64,000 bases of DNA from Aliidiomarina indica (GCF_015354615.1 NZ_JACAVQ010000002.1:186001-250000), one strand, 5' to 3'; positions 1 to 10,206 are shown, numbered from the stretch's first letter. The notes: a model not told the origin generated them from the letters alone. Translations and numbers: made by a program.

Positions 1-914
1 TGTTGGATATGGCCGATCAATTAGAGCGCGGGCGGGGGTTATCGACCGCGATGGCAGATCACCCCAAAGTGTTTCCTCGGGTGGTGGTCGCCGTGGTTAA
101 CGTGGGCGAAAATACCGGGCGCTTAGAAGAGTCTTTTGCCCAGCTAGCCGCGTACTTGGAAAGTGAACTCGACACTCGCAAGCGCATTAAGCAAGCTACG
201 CGTTACCCATCGTTTGTACTTGGCTTTCTTGTCATTGCGGTAACTGCACTGAATATTTTAGTGATTCCTCGTTTTGCCGAGATGTTTTCCGGCTATGGGG
301 TTGAACTTCCAGTGGTCACGCAAATCTTAATTGGTAGTTCCAATTTCTTTGTGAACTATTGGTGGACACTGGTTATTGGTACGCTCTTCTGTATTTTTGG
401 TCTGGTGTTCTGGCTAAACCAGCCGGGCTCTCGAGAACGTTGGGATCGACTGAAGATCAAACTGCCCGCGGTCGGGGATATCATTGAGCGCAGCTTGTTA
501 GGTCGATTTTGCCGCAGTTTTAGTGTGATGCTCAATGCCGGCGTTCCCCTTACGCAAGCCCTGTCGATGGTGAGCGATGCCCTCGACAATCAGTACATGG
601 CAGTGCGCGTCTCAGAAATGCGGCGCGGTATCGAACGCGGGGACTCGCTGTTGAAAGTCGCTCGCCAAAGTAAGTTATTTTCGCCTCTGGTGCTGCAAAT
701 GATTGCCGTGGGGGAAGAAACCGGCAGCTTGGATGCGCTACTTGACGAGGCCGCCGAATACTATGAACGGGAAGTAGATTACGATTTGAAAACCGTCACC
801 GCGCGTATCGAGCCTATTTTAATTAGTTTCGTTGCTGGCCTCGTATTGTTGCTTGCGATGGGTATTTTCTTACCTATGTGGAACATGATGGGAGCCTACT
901 CGGGGGGTCTGTAA
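1..914 (+). CDS. mshG: MSHA pilus inner-membrane platform protein MshG, 5' end cut off by the window edge
   Basis: This is a type II secretion F-family polytopic membrane protein, the inner-membrane platform on which the MSHA type IV pilus is assembled. About 303 residues are visible. The family is usually near 400 residues, so roughly the first 100 lie outside the window and the apparent TTG at base 3 is not the true start. Hydrophobic spans lie near visible residues 68-90 and 115-138, and the last 30 residues are strongly hydrophobic, as in the second T2SF repeat. The stop overlaps the start of the next gene. Assignment to MshG rather than PilC or GspF rests on the mshF-B-A-C-D-O-P-Q genes that follow. 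Confidence 0.9.
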   Translation, partial: LDMADQLERGRGLSTAMADHPKVFPRVVVAVVNVGENTGRLEESFAQLAAYLESELDTRKRIKQATRYPSFVLGFLVIAVTALNILVIPRFAEMFSGYGVELPVVTQILIGSSNFFVNYWWTLVIGTLFCIFGLVFWLNQPGSRERWDRLKIKLPAVGDIIERSLLGRFCRSFSVMLNAGVPLTQALSMVSDALDNQYMAVRVSEMRRGIERGDSLLKVARQSKLFSPLVLQMIAVGEETGSLDALLDEAAEYYEREVDYDLKTVTARIEPILISFVAGLVLLLAMGIFLPMWNMMGAYSGGL

Positions 915-1462
915 TGAGACAAGATCCACAACGCGCTTTTGAACGCATTGCCCGCCGACGTCGCGATAAGAAAATTTATGATCGCAATATGCGAGTGGGC
1001 ATGATCCTAGTGACCGTGCTGATCTCCATGACACTCGTTGGGCTCTTTACCCGCCAGGCCTCTGTGGAGATGAACCCCGATACCATAGTGGGTTGGCGCG
1101 AAGTGGAATTCGATTCAGCCGCGAATCGATTTCAAACCCGAATCATGTTGGCACGCCTCGAGTGGCTGCGCTTGCAAGGGCCTGAGCAGATCCGATTTGA
1201 GTTTGAATCGGGTGCGCCGATAACCATCCCCATGCAGGCGAATGGATGGCCCGCCAGTCCCGACGGTTCAACGCGGGGCGTATCATTTTGTCGAGGAATT
1301 TGGGACATGTTAGCGAGCGCAGATTCGATGCGCGATCCGCTACGTATCGAATGGCACGCAACTAATAATCAACTATACTGTAGGTATAGTTATGGTGGCA
1401 TGGTGCGGTTTGATTATTATCCAGAAACAGGTCATATTGTTCATCATGTGCCAAGGGGTTAA
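914..1462 (+). CDS. mshF: MshF-like MSHA biogenesis protein
   Basis: A 182-residue protein with a basic N-terminus, one membrane span near residues 28-45 and a periplasmic domain with no motif I recognise. Position between mshG and the prepilin genes matches MshF in the Vibrio and Alteromonadales MSHA operon, whose exact role in pilus assembly is poorly defined. I chose the ATG at 914 because it overlaps the mshG stop codon (TAATGA), which indicates translational coupling. An in-frame upstream start at 878 would extend into mshG. The assignment rests mostly on context. Confidence 0.75.
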   Translation: MRQDPQRAFERIARRRRDKKIYDRNMRVGMILVTVLISMTLVGLFTRQASVEMNPDTIVGWREVEFDSAANRFQTRIMLARLEWLRLQGPEQIRFEFESGAPITIPMQANGWPASPDGSTRGVSFCRGIWDMLASADSMRDPLRIEWHATNNQLYCRYSYGGMVRFDYYPETGHIVHHVPRG

Positions 1463-1534
1463 AGGGTTGCTGTCAAAGTCGTCCAGAACGCCGTATACTA
1501 GGCGGTCTTATAGCATTTGTTATCTGACATTTAG

Positions 1535-1540
1535 TATAAA
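1535..1540 (+). promoter_or_regulatory. Possible -10 element upstream of mshB
   Basis: TATAAA lies in the 135-base gap between mshF and mshB, about 58 bases before the mshB ATG, in an AT-rich stretch. No good -35 hexamer sits at the right distance, so this is only a candidate. A separate promoter here would raise pilin expression above that of the assembly genes upstream. Confidence 0.3.
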
Positions 1541-1597
1541 GCAATTTGTTTGAAATTTGTTACGATCAGTGCATAAGCATGGGAGTTAAATAGTATT

Positions 1598-2206
1598 ATG
1601 GTGAACGCTTACGCGAACAAACGCTCTCAACAGGGCTTTACCTTGATCGAACTCATTATTGTTGTCGTCATACTGGGTTTGTTGGCAGCCTCCGCTTTAC
1701 CTCGCTTCACCGATATTTCGAGTCAAGCGGAGGATGCATCACTTGAGGGTGTGGCTGGCGGATTTACCAGTGCAGTTGGCATAGTGCGTGGCCAATGGGA
1801 ACTCGATGGCCGTCCTCCCGGTGATGCATCGGGTTCGGGTGCCATGGTGGTGATCGACGGTGTCGATGTGTATGTTGATGGGAACCGCGGTTACCCCGTT
1901 AGTGGATTACCAGATTCAAGCGCGAATATTAATAATATGAGCGCGGAAGATTGTCGTTCGTTGTTTGCAGCCATTTTACAAGGCGCACCAACGGCGAGTG
2001 CAGATTTCGCAGATATAGACCGCGTGCGGTTTTTTGTTGCTGCGGAAAATAACGGCACCAATGATATTTGCGTGTTCTACCAAGCCATAACATTAAAAAA
2101 TCTTGGTGGAGCCCCAAGTGGTGACGATTATCAGACAACTGGAAACAACTTCGTGTACAACCCACGTACCGGAGGCGTGAACGTTAATTTAAATCGAGCG
2201 AACTAG
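1598..2206 (+). CDS. mshB: MSHA type IV prepilin MshB (minor pilin)
   Basis: A 202-residue type IV prepilin. A short charged leader ends in glycine 13, followed by the class III cleavage motif GFTLIEL with the conserved glutamate at mature position 5. A long hydrophobic alpha-1 helix ends near PRF at about residues 35-38. The prepilin peptidase would cut after Gly13 and methylate Phe14. Being first of two adjacent pilin genes, directly before mshA, fits MshB. It is larger than the neighbouring major pilin. A GGGAG ribosome binding site lies 12 bases before the ATG. Confidence 0.85.
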   Translation: MVNAYANKRSQQGFTLIELIIVVVILGLLAASALPRFTDISSQAEDASLEGVAGGFTSAVGIVRGQWELDGRPPGDASGSGAMVVIDGVDVYVDGNRGYPVSGLPDSSANINNMSAEDCRSLFAAILQGAPTASADFADIDRVRFFVAAENNGTNDICVFYQAITLKNLGGAPSGDDYQTTGNNFVYNPRTGGVNVNLNRAN

Positions 2207-2271
2207 CGGGGGAGAGACGCTTCCGTTCGAAGTACGCATTTGGATATTGGACTTAACGAAGGTATATAGAT

Positions 2272-2745
2272 ATGAAACAACAACGTGGTTTTACATTAGT
2301 TGAATTGATCATCGTGATCGTTATTTTGGGGATCTTGGCCGTTACCGCAGCCCCACGTTTCTTTGATTTCTCTGATCAAGCACGCTCAAGCACCATTGAA
2401 GGCTTAAAGGCAGCGGTGCAGGGTGGCTCTGAGATTGGTTATGCGCGCGGCGCCCTAAGTGGTAATGCTGCTTATCCTGTGGGTGAGGATCTTCTTACGG
2501 AGTTGAACATCACAGCTGCTGATATCGATGATGATGCCTACACAGGTCAGGATGAGTGGGTGTATTCAGTGGGTACAGCGACAGTAGGTGATGAGAATGT
2601 GCTTTATATCACTCTGCGCTCTGTGATTGCTCCAGCCGACGGGGCAGATGCTGATGATATCATAGGCACAAACTGCTTCTTAAGCTATGACGCGACGGAT
2701 GCAGGCAATCCGCCGGTGATTATTACGACAACCTCTGGCTGCTAA
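2272..2745 (+). CDS. mshA: MSHA major pilin MshA
   Basis: A 157-residue prepilin with a very short leader (six residues) cut before Phe7 in GFTLVEL, giving a mature pilin of about 151 residues. The N-terminal helix is very hydrophobic. Cysteines at 135 and 157 (the last residue) could form the C-terminal disulphide loop typical of type IV pilins. It has its own upstream spacer of 65 bases and is followed at once by a strong terminator. Both features fit a highly expressed major subunit. Order after mshB and before mshC supports MshA. Confidence 0.88.
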   Translation: MKQQRGFTLVELIIVIVILGILAVTAAPRFFDFSDQARSSTIEGLKAAVQGGSEIGYARGALSGNAAYPVGEDLLTELNITAADIDDDAYTGQDEWVYSVGTATVGDENVLYITLRSVIAPADGADADDIIGTNCFLSYDATDAGNPPVIITTTSGC

Positions 2746-2765
2746 TCTGAACCCTAGTGACCACG

Positions 2766-2803
2766 AAAAGCCTGATTCTGGTATGCAGAGTCAGGCTTTT
2801 CTA
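2766..2803 (+). terminator. Intrinsic terminator after mshA
   Basis: A 14-base near-perfect stem (AAAAGCCTGATTCT with AGAGTCAGGCTTTT, one G-T pair) is followed by a T-rich tail. It stands inside the msh gene order, between mshA and mshC, and probably cuts transcription so that pilin mRNA exceeds that of the minor pilins. Confidence 0.85.
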
Positions 2804-2894
2804 TTTTCACATAGAACAACATAGTCTGGATCCGAATGCCTCGCGGGCATATAGTGGGTAAGCATAAGCAAAATGCAACACTGATAGGTGACCC

Positions 2895-3377
2895 ATGGAA
2901 CGCGTAACAGTCCGATTCAAACGTGGGAGTGGCTTCACGCTCGTGGAGCTTATCGTTGTGGTTGTCATTATTGGCATTATGGGTGTGTTTGCTGCCCCTC
3001 GGTTTGTCGGCTCAGGTGCGGTGGATGAAGTGGGTGCAACGCGTGAAGCGAGTAGCCTATTGCGTTTGCAGCAACAACGCGCCATGCAAAACACGGCCCT
3101 TTCCTGTTATGGGGTTAATCTCGCGAGCACCAGTATTGCGCCAACCACCTGCGGACCTGCCAACGCGGTGGCGCAATCCGTTGACGCCGCGAGTGGCCAA
3201 ATCTTCACCCTCACCCCTGCAACCCCCTCCCTTTATTTTAACGGCCTGGGCTGTGCCGTGACCACGCCCGGCGCGGAATGCGACGATGTCGATCGACAGC
3301 TTGATTTTGTCGGTGGTGATTTTCGCAGTCTGTGTATTGGCGGCCAAGGTTATATTCGCGAAGGGGAATGCCCATGA
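2895..3377 (+). CDS. mshC: MSHA minor prepilin MshC
   Basis: A 160-residue prepilin with a basic 13-residue leader and the motif GFTLVEL, so cleavage is expected after Gly13. The hydrophobic helix runs to about residue 37. The C-terminal domain carries several cysteines (including pairs near the end) that could form disulphides in the periplasm. It follows mshA and a terminator, so it needs either read-through or its own promoter in the 149-base gap. Its stop codon overlaps the mshD start (ATGA). Confidence 0.82.
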   Translation: MERVTVRFKRGSGFTLVELIVVVVIIGIMGVFAAPRFVGSGAVDEVGATREASSLLRLQQQRAMQNTALSCYGVNLASTSIAPTTCGPANAVAQSVDAASGQIFTLTPATPSLYFNGLGCAVTTPGAECDDVDRQLDFVGGDFRSLCIGGQGYIREGECP

Positions 3378-3952
3378 GCTTGGTTGTTCCCGCAGCACGC
3401 AAACAGCAATCAGGATTTACACTGGTGGAGTTGGTAGTTGGTATTGTCACCTTGGGCATTGCCCTTGCAGTATTAAGCGCGCTAATTTTCCCCCAAGCGC
3501 AACGCAGCACGGTGCCGTTTCAACAAATGAAAGCGGCACAACTGGGTCAGTCACTGATGGATGAAATTCTGAATAAGGCCTTCGATGAGCAAAGTATTCG
3601 TCCGGGGGCTTTGCGCTGCGATGAAATAGAAGGTGAGCCAGAATTTGTGGCTTGTACGAGCCAAATGATGTTGGGTCCTGAGGAAAGTGACCGTTCTGAT
3701 TTTAATGATGTAGATGATTTTCACGAGCTTGAACTGACGTTGAGTCAACTCGAAGATACCCTTGGGCGCTCGCTTGAACCCTACTTTACCGGTTTCTCTG
3801 CGGCGGTTCGGGTGTTTTATGACGCGGATCTTTCAGCAACCGAGAATACTAGTACCTCACAGAACACCGCGTTGTTTAAACGGGTGGAGGTTACCATTAC
3901 CTTACCGGATGGCTCGGAAGCGGTATTCGCAGGCTATCGAGGGAATTACTGA
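3374..3952 (+). CDS. mshD: MSHA minor prepilin MshD
   Basis: A 192-residue prepilin. The leader ends at Gly14 before FTLVELVVGIV, and the hydrophobic helix follows. I chose the ATG at 3374, which overlaps the mshC stop as ATGA. An earlier in-frame start at 3332 would add 14 residues inside mshC and spoil the leader. MshD-type proteins are minor pilins thought to prime the fibre, like the GspI/J/K group. The stop again overlaps the next start (TGATG). Confidence 0.82.
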   Translation: MSLVVPAARKQQSGFTLVELVVGIVTLGIALAVLSALIFPQAQRSTVPFQQMKAAQLGQSLMDEILNKAFDEQSIRPGALRCDEIEGEPEFVACTSQMMLGPEESDRSDFNDVDDFHELELTLSQLEDTLGRSLEPYFTGFSAAVRVFYDADLSATENTSTSQNTALFKRVEVTITLPDGSEAVFAGYRGNY

Positions 3953-4767
3953 TGCGCGCGCGTGGGTTTACTCTGGTTGAATTGATCGCGGTGATCTTGA
4001 TCTTATCGGTGATTAGCGCCGGCACATTCGCTTATTTGCGCTTTAGCGGCATGATTTTTATGGATGTGACTGAACGCGATGCCTTGATTCAAGAAGCGCG
4101 TTTTGCAATGGAGCGCTTTGCCCGGGAAGCCCGCGCGAGCTTGCCGGGAAGCGCGCGTTTAACGGGCGGCAACGATGAATGTATTGAGTTCGTTCCTGTG
4201 GTCACCGGCGGCAGCTATGTTCGTATTCCGACTGCGTCTTTGAGTAACCCCGCGCGTATCGTCGCGCCAAGCAACTATACGTTTACGGCGGGTGACCGAT
4301 TGGCCGTGGCCGTGCGCAACTCGGCCCAAGCTTACGGCAACAGCGGCTATATTCATGAAATTGATAGCTTCACTAATGGCCCTGGCGACACCTTGGACGT
4401 AAACTTAACTGATGCCAGTGCATTGTTTTCTGCGCAAAGTATCGCCCAGCGCTATCGTATCGTGCGCGAACCGGTAAGTTGGTGTGTGATTGATGTGGGG
4501 GATTCACAGCAACTGTGGCGCTTTACCGGTTATGGTTGGCAAACCACGCAACCGGACGTGGCAACCTTATTAAGCGCGCCATCGGCCCAGTTGATGGGGC
4601 GACGGCTCGATGTGCAATTTGCGGATATCGATCAACGCCCGTTTCAGGTGGATGCACCCACCTTGCGCGAACAAGGGCTCATCCAAGTGCGCTTGCGTTT
4701 TCGCCGGCCTAATAGCACTGAGTCCGTCTTATTTTATCGGGAAGTGGTGATTGCCAATGCCATCTAA
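3952..4767 (+). CDS. mshO: MSHA minor prepilin-like protein MshO
   Basis: A 271-residue protein with a five-residue leader (MRARG) and the cleavage motif GFTLVEL. The long hydrophobic helix is followed by a large soluble domain. The size and the position between mshD and mshP fit MshO, which resembles GspJ-class minor pseudopilins. The start codon shares bases with the mshD stop, so the minor pilins C, D, O and P are probably translated as a coupled set. Confidence 0.82.
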   Translation: MRARGFTLVELIAVILILSVISAGTFAYLRFSGMIFMDVTERDALIQEARFAMERFAREARASLPGSARLTGGNDECIEFVPVVTGGSYVRIPTASLSNPARIVAPSNYTFTAGDRLAVAVRNSAQAYGNSGYIHEIDSFTNGPGDTLDVNLTDASALFSAQSIAQRYRIVREPVSWCVIDVGDSQQLWRFTGYGWQTTQPDVATLLSAPSAQLMGRRLDVQFADIDQRPFQVDAPTLREQGLIQVRLRFRRPNSTESVLFYREVVIANAI

Positions 4768-5212
4768 CAGTCAGGTTATAGGACAACATAACTGTAGTAC
4801 GCGCCAGCAACGGGGGGCGTCGTTGGCAGTGGTGATTTTTATCCTCGTGGTATTGGCCAGCTTAGGTGTGGTGATGGTGCGGGTTCTTTCCTTAGGTAGC
4901 GCCTCGGTGGTGTCTGAAGTGGTCGGGACGCGTGCCGTGCTTGCCGCCCGCAGCGGATTAGAACTTGCGCTGACGGATCTGTTCCCGTTGAACCAAAGCA
5001 CGGCAACAAGCTGCACCGTGGTAAATTCTAATCGCAGTGAAGTGAATTTCACCGGTGCCGGCCTTACCGATTGTCGCGCCGAAGTAAGCTGTGTTGAGCT
5101 TGATGCCGGAGATTTTATCCAGTATCGACTCGTCAGTGTTGGCGTCTGTGCGGTGGGCAATCAGGAGTTTTCACGCCGTTTACTGCTGGAGGCATCCGAT
5201 GCGAGCCTATAA
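4757..5212 (+). CDS. mshP: MSHA biogenesis protein MshP
   Basis: A 151-residue protein with one N-terminal membrane helix (about residues 21-42) after a 20-residue polar leader ending RQQRGAS. This resembles the PilX or GspK-type start but lacks a normal FTLIEL motif. I prefer the ATG at 4757 to the in-frame TTG at 4751. The start lies inside the end of mshO. MshP is known mainly from its place in the operon, and its function is not well defined. The end overlaps the mshQ start. Confidence 0.78.
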   Translation: MPSNSQVIGQHNCSTRQQRGASLAVVIFILVVLASLGVVMVRVLSLGSASVVSEVVGTRAVLAARSGLELALTDLFPLNQSTATSCTVVNSNRSEVNFTGAGLTDCRAEVSCVELDAGDFIQYRLVSVGVCAVGNQEFSRRLLLEASDASL

Positions 5213-8066
5213 GTCGCTAACACTACTTAGTGTCGTTATTATGGCCTTGGCCTGGGCTCCAAGGGCAGTTGCGGCGGATTACACCTTGCCGGGCGGCATT
5301 AACAGCGCAGTTTTTCAAAATGGTGGCTGCACCTTGAATTCGGCCCAAGATGAGATGACGTGTACCAGCGGGCTTAATTTTGGGAATAACAACGACACCC
5401 TCAGTTTTACTGTGGCCCCTTTTACGATCAATGTAGCGGGTAACTTCGATTACCGAAATGGCTTTAAATTGAACGAGACTGGGGTTGCTAGCGACGTATT
5501 TGTTAACGTCGGCGGTAACATGAACCTTTCCGGAGGCTCACCTGGCAATAACACCGTCATTAACGCCATTTTAAGTATTGATGGCTCTTTTAATGTGGGG
5601 AACAATTCCTCGCTGTCTGGCGATATTACCATTACCAACGGAAACTTGAACGTCGGTAATAACTCGTCGATTGAAGGCAACCTTGATGTCGACGGCGACG
5701 TCACCTTAGATCCCAATACCACGGTCAATGGTAACGTAAACGCCACTGGCACGGTCACGAATGAAGGATCCGTTACTGGTTACATTAATGCCCCAGAAGT
5801 TGAAGGGGGTGGTGATGCGGGCGAAGTATGTGATGTGAACGATAACGAAGGCCCCTGTTTTGGTGGCAGTGCGGTGTATAAATACCGACTGAATAACCCT
5901 GGCACCGGCTTTACCTGTGAAGCTGTCTCTATTTTTGTGGAAGTATGCGCCGACAGTAGCTGCTCGAGTTTATCCAGTGATGAAGTGACCGCAAACCTTG
6001 TTGCCACTCCCAACTCAGGAAACCCTAACGGTGCCACACAGACATACAATTCCGCCAATCAAACCTTCACCGGCAATGCATCGTTCTCACTCACAATTCC
6101 AGAACCTGGCAATTATGACTTAAGTATTCAAAGTAATGTCGCACCACAACAAGGCGCTGAATGTGTTGGGCCGAGCGGTTGTCTGTTAACTATGGTGGAT
6201 ACCGGGTTTCAAGTAGTTCCGCCGAACCCGGTGGTGGCAGGTGATGATTTTAACGTGTTGGTGCGCTCCATTCGCAAAGATGAGAATACCGGCGCGTGCG
6301 CCGCAGCGGTACAAGGCGGGATAGATCTGAATGTGGGCCTGCTGTGCCTTGATCCCGATCCGAATGCGGCGGCGTGCGGCAATTGGAATGATGTCCCGAG
6401 CGCCGTGCTCTCGGTAAATTCGGTCACTATTAGCGGGCATAATACACCTACGACAGTGCCCAACGTTAGTTTTGATACAAACGGCGAGGCGCTTTTAAAT
6501 ACTCGCTATGGTGATGTCGGTGAAATCGCGCTGACGGTGTCGGCCGGCGTCGCCACTGGCGCTGTATTGACTGGCGAAAGCAATGCCTTTGTCGTGGCGC
6601 CCGCAGGTTTTGCGGTGCGGGCCTTGTTTAATGGTGATGAACCACCGGCGGCAAGCCTGACAACCGACTTTTTTGCTGCAGCTCCCTTTGTGCGAGCGGG
6701 CGAAGCATTTCGAATCGAGGTGGAGGCGCGCACAAGCCAAGATTTGCTGGCGCCCTCGTTTGGGTTGGAATTTACACCCGAGCGGCCTAACGTAGGCGTG
6801 CTAACGCCGTTGTTAAGCCCTCTCGCGGCAGATGCAAGTAGCGGAATTCCGGCCACTCCAGCCTTACAGGGCGTTGGCACATCCGATTTAACGCGTGTCG
6901 GGGATGGCTTATTTGCAACAAATGTTGCCCGTTGGCATGAGGTTGGGGTATTTCGCGTGGAGGCACAGGTTGCTGGCGGCAGTTATATCACCTCTAATCT
7001 CGATGCGAATACCCAGTCGTACCCGATAGGCCGGTTCATTCCCGGCTATCTATCGGTAACCCTCATTGATGATGGCTCAGGTTCGCCGGTTGTTCCTGAG
7101 TTTATGGACGCACAAGATGATTTTACCTATGTCGGGCAATCGACGGCATGGTTTGTGGCACCGGAGTTTGAAGTGGTCGCTCGCTCCCTCAATGGCGTGG
7201 GTCTTACCAACTACGTCGGCCCCTTATTTCGACTTGAAGCCGTCACAGAAACCAATGCCTATGAGATAGCCAGCGCTCCTGCCGAGGCGTTGCTGGAAGA
7301 TGAGGATTTAGACAGTGCCGATGTGCTCGTGACGGCGCCCGCAGAGTTTGGCGATCCTGGCGTGATGTTACTCAACGACAGTCGTGTGTTTGTTCGTCAA
7401 CCGGAGCCTCATTTACCCTTTAACCCGCTTCTTGATTTAACCCTAAGCGCCTCCTTTTTTACCGATGAAGACGGCGCCTGTTACCGAGATAGCGCAGGCG
7501 ATCCCTGCCGGGGGGAAGTGATAGAAAACATTGGCGGCAGCCAACAGCTCAGCGGACGCTTAAATTTATTACCCGTTGCTGTGCCCGCCGATGAGGTGAT
7601 GGGGCTGGAGTTTCGTACCGAGATTTATGCCTGTACCGGCGATCTTAGCCGCGCACTGATTGCCACGAGCTGTAGTCTTGATGATATCTATTGGCGTCGA
7701 AATATACGTGATAATAGCACCGAGTATGATATTGATTGGGTCACCACAGCAGCAACGTACGTGCTTATTCCAAACGGCCAAAGTGACCTCGGCTTGGTGG
7801 ATATTGATAGCTCGCTGACCGGCGTGGGAACCTTCACCTTCATCGACGGCCAACAGGATGGTGCGAATCAGTTACTGCTGCAAAGTGGCGGTAAACGTGG
7901 TCGTTTCCTTTGGATTGTTGATCTTACGCCAAGCGGTGTAGAACTACCCTGGTTGCGTCATGATTGGACGGGTGCAGATGCGCTGGATGATCCGCAAGCT
8001 GAACTCGAATTTGGATTGCCACGGGATAATCCACGGATCATTTACCAGCGTGAGTTAGGTTGGTGA
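5199..8066 (+). CDS. mshQ: MSHA operon terminal protein MshQ, large secreted protein
   Basis: A 955-residue secreted protein. The signal peptide is about residues 1-26 (ending AVA). Residues 60-200 hold short beta-strand repeats rich in Gly-Asn (units like NVGNNSSIEGNL and VDGDVTL) that suggest a right-handed beta-helix resembling polymer-forming bactofilin-type repeats. A paired-cysteine region follows (about 208-360), and then a long beta-rich C-terminal half matching the DUF6701 region of MshQ-family proteins as I recall it. The ATG at 5199 overlaps the mshP end; an upstream in-frame start at 5091 would bury the signal peptide. It may be a pilus-associated surface or tip protein, but this is inference. 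Confidence 0.8.
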   Translation: MRAYKSLTLLSVVIMALAWAPRAVAADYTLPGGINSAVFQNGGCTLNSAQDEMTCTSGLNFGNNNDTLSFTVAPFTINVAGNFDYRNGFKLNETGVASDVFVNVGGNMNLSGGSPGNNTVINAILSIDGSFNVGNNSSLSGDITITNGNLNVGNNSSIEGNLDVDGDVTLDPNTTVNGNVNATGTVTNEGSVTGYINAPEVEGGGDAGEVCDVNDNEGPCFGGSAVYKYRLNNPGTGFTCEAVSIFVEVCADSSCSSLSSDEVTANLVATPNSGNPNGATQTYNSANQTFTGNASFSLTIPEPGNYDLSIQSNVAPQQGAECVGPSGCLLTMVDTGFQVVPPNPVVAGDDFNVLVRSIRKDENTGACAAAVQGGIDLNVGLLCLDPDPNAAACGNWNDVPSAVLSVNSVTISGHNTPTTVPNVSFDTNGEALLNTRYGDVGEIALTVSAGVATGAVLTGESNAFVVAPAGFAVRALFNGDEPPAASLTTDFFAAAPFVRAGEAFRIEVEARTSQDLLAPSFGLEFTPERPNVGVLTPLLSPLAADASSGIPATPALQGVGTSDLTRVGDGLFATNVARWHEVGVFRVEAQVAGGSYITSNLDANTQSYPIGRFIPGYLSVTLIDDGSGSPVVPEFMDAQDDFTYVGQSTAWFVAPEFEVVARSLNGVGLTNYVGPLFRLEAVTETNAYEIASAPAEALLEDEDLDSADVLVTAPAEFGDPGVMLLNDSRVFVRQPEPHLPFNPLLDLTLSASFFTDEDGACYRDSAGDPCRGEVIENIGGSQQLSGRLNLLPVAVPADEVMGLEFRTEIYACTGDLSRALIATSCSLDDIYWRRNIRDNSTEYDIDWVTTAATYVLIPNGQSDLGLVDIDSSLTGVGTFTFIDGQQDGANQLLLQSGGKRGRFLWIVDLTPSGVELPWLRHDWTGADALDDPQAELEFGLPRDNPRIIYQRELGW

Positions 8067-8163
8067 GTTTAAGAATCCAGGTCGCAATTTCTGCAAGGAC
8101 GCACACCGAACAGTGAACTTTTCCGACAAAACACGGGACTGAAGCAAAGGCCGTGTAAAAACC

Positions 8164-8203
8164 CCGTGTTGGCGGGCATTCTCGCTTGCCCGCGGGGGCA
8201 CGG
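8164..8203 (+). promoter_or_regulatory. Two-level hairpin upstream of mreB
   Basis: In the 193-base gap between mshQ and mreB an inner perfect stem, GCGGGCA with TGCCCGC, is enclosed by an outer pair CCGTG with CACGG. There is no T-tract after it. It could be a weak or factor-dependent terminator for the msh operon or part of the mreB leader RNA. A TATAAA at 8235-8240 is a possible -10 for mreB, but it lies only 20 bases before the start codon. Confidence 0.4.
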
Positions 8204-8217
8204 CTTGGTAAAGTTAG

Positions 8218-9303
<1,086 letters not shown>

Positions 9304-9336
9304 GTGGATGGCGGCTAAAGCGGAAACAAATTAACT

Positions 9337-10206
9337 GTGTCTACACCATTATTTGTTCGTTCTGTCTCATTGAAAGTTCGCTTAACGCTAGCCTTGTCGC
9401 TAGCGTTTTTGCTTATTTTTCTCGACCATCGTTTGGGTGCTATGCAGCCCATGCGCATGTTTTTAAACTCGTTAGTTAGCCCGGTTCAGTACCTTGCAGT
9501 GATGCCTGAGCAGGCATTAGATAATTTTATTTCGCAAGTGCAAAGTCGCCGAGCGCTGATTCGGGAAAATGACCTCTTGAAAGAAGAAATGCTGTCGTTA
9601 CAAGGCAAAATGCAGCGTTATGAGTTCTTGATGCTTGAAAATGAGCGGCTACGAACCCTTCTTGCGAGCGACGCGCGCGAAGACAGATTGCGCATGGTCG
9701 CTGAGGTGATTGCCGTTGACTCTGATCCCTTTAGCCATCAGGTAGTGGTGAATAAGGGTACGCGCCACGGTGTGTTTATCGGCCAGCCGGTGATTGATGC
9801 ACAAGGCGTGATTGGCCAAGTGGCGAGCGTGGGGGTAACCACGGCTCGTGTGATCCTTATCTCCGATCAAAGCCATGCGATTCCAACCCGCGCTGCCGAA
9901 AGTGGTATTCGCGTTATCGCCCAAGGTGTCGGAGATACCAGTATTCTTGAGCTAATGCATGTCCCCCATTCCACGGAGCTGCAGGAAGGCGATTTATTGT
10001 TAACCTCAGGGCTTGGCGGGGTGTTCCCTGAAGGCTATCCAGTCGCTCGTATACAGACGATTGTGCGCGATGAATCGCTACCTTTTGCGCGCGTGCGGGC
10101 AGTTCCCGTCGCTAATCTTGATCGCATTCGGATGCTCCTCTTGTTGTGGGACGCCGATAGTGATCATCAGCCCATTCGACCAGAACAAGAGGCGGATGAA
10201 ACATGA
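9337..10206 (+). CDS. mreC: Rod-shape determining protein MreC
   Basis: A 289-residue bitopic protein with a short cytoplasmic tail, a membrane span at about residues 14-30, a coiled coil at about 68-110 (many Glu, Leu, Lys) and a periplasmic beta domain. MreC links MreB filaments to the periplasmic wall enzymes PBP2 and RodA. The only plausible start is GTG at 9337, 33 bases after mreB, with a weak ribosome binding site. The stop overlaps the mreD start. Confidence 0.95.
   Translation: MSTPLFVRSVSLKVRLTLALSLAFLLIFLDHRLGAMQPMRMFLNSLVSPVQYLAVMPEQALDNFISQVQSRRALIRENDLLKEEMLSLQGKMQRYEFLMLENERLRTLLASDAREDRLRMVAEVIAVDSDPFSHQVVVNKGTRHGVFIGQPVIDAQGVIGQVASVGVTTARVILISDQSHAIPTRAAESGIRVIAQGVGDTSILELMHVPHSTELQEGDLLLTSGLGGVFPEGYPVARIQTIVRDESLPFARVRAVPVANLDRIRMLLLLWDADSDHQPIRPEQEADET

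Noticed and set aside
3-914. TTG at base 3 as the true start of mshG
   Set aside because: The family is about 100 residues longer at the N-terminus, so the gene simply continues to the left of the window.
3057-3398. Reverse frames opposite mshC and mshD
   Set aside because: Shadows of coupled minor-pilin genes; no start signals or recognisable domains.
6506-6880. A 124-residue reverse frame inside mshQ
   Set aside because: Low-complexity Ala-Ser-rich translation opposite a secure gene.
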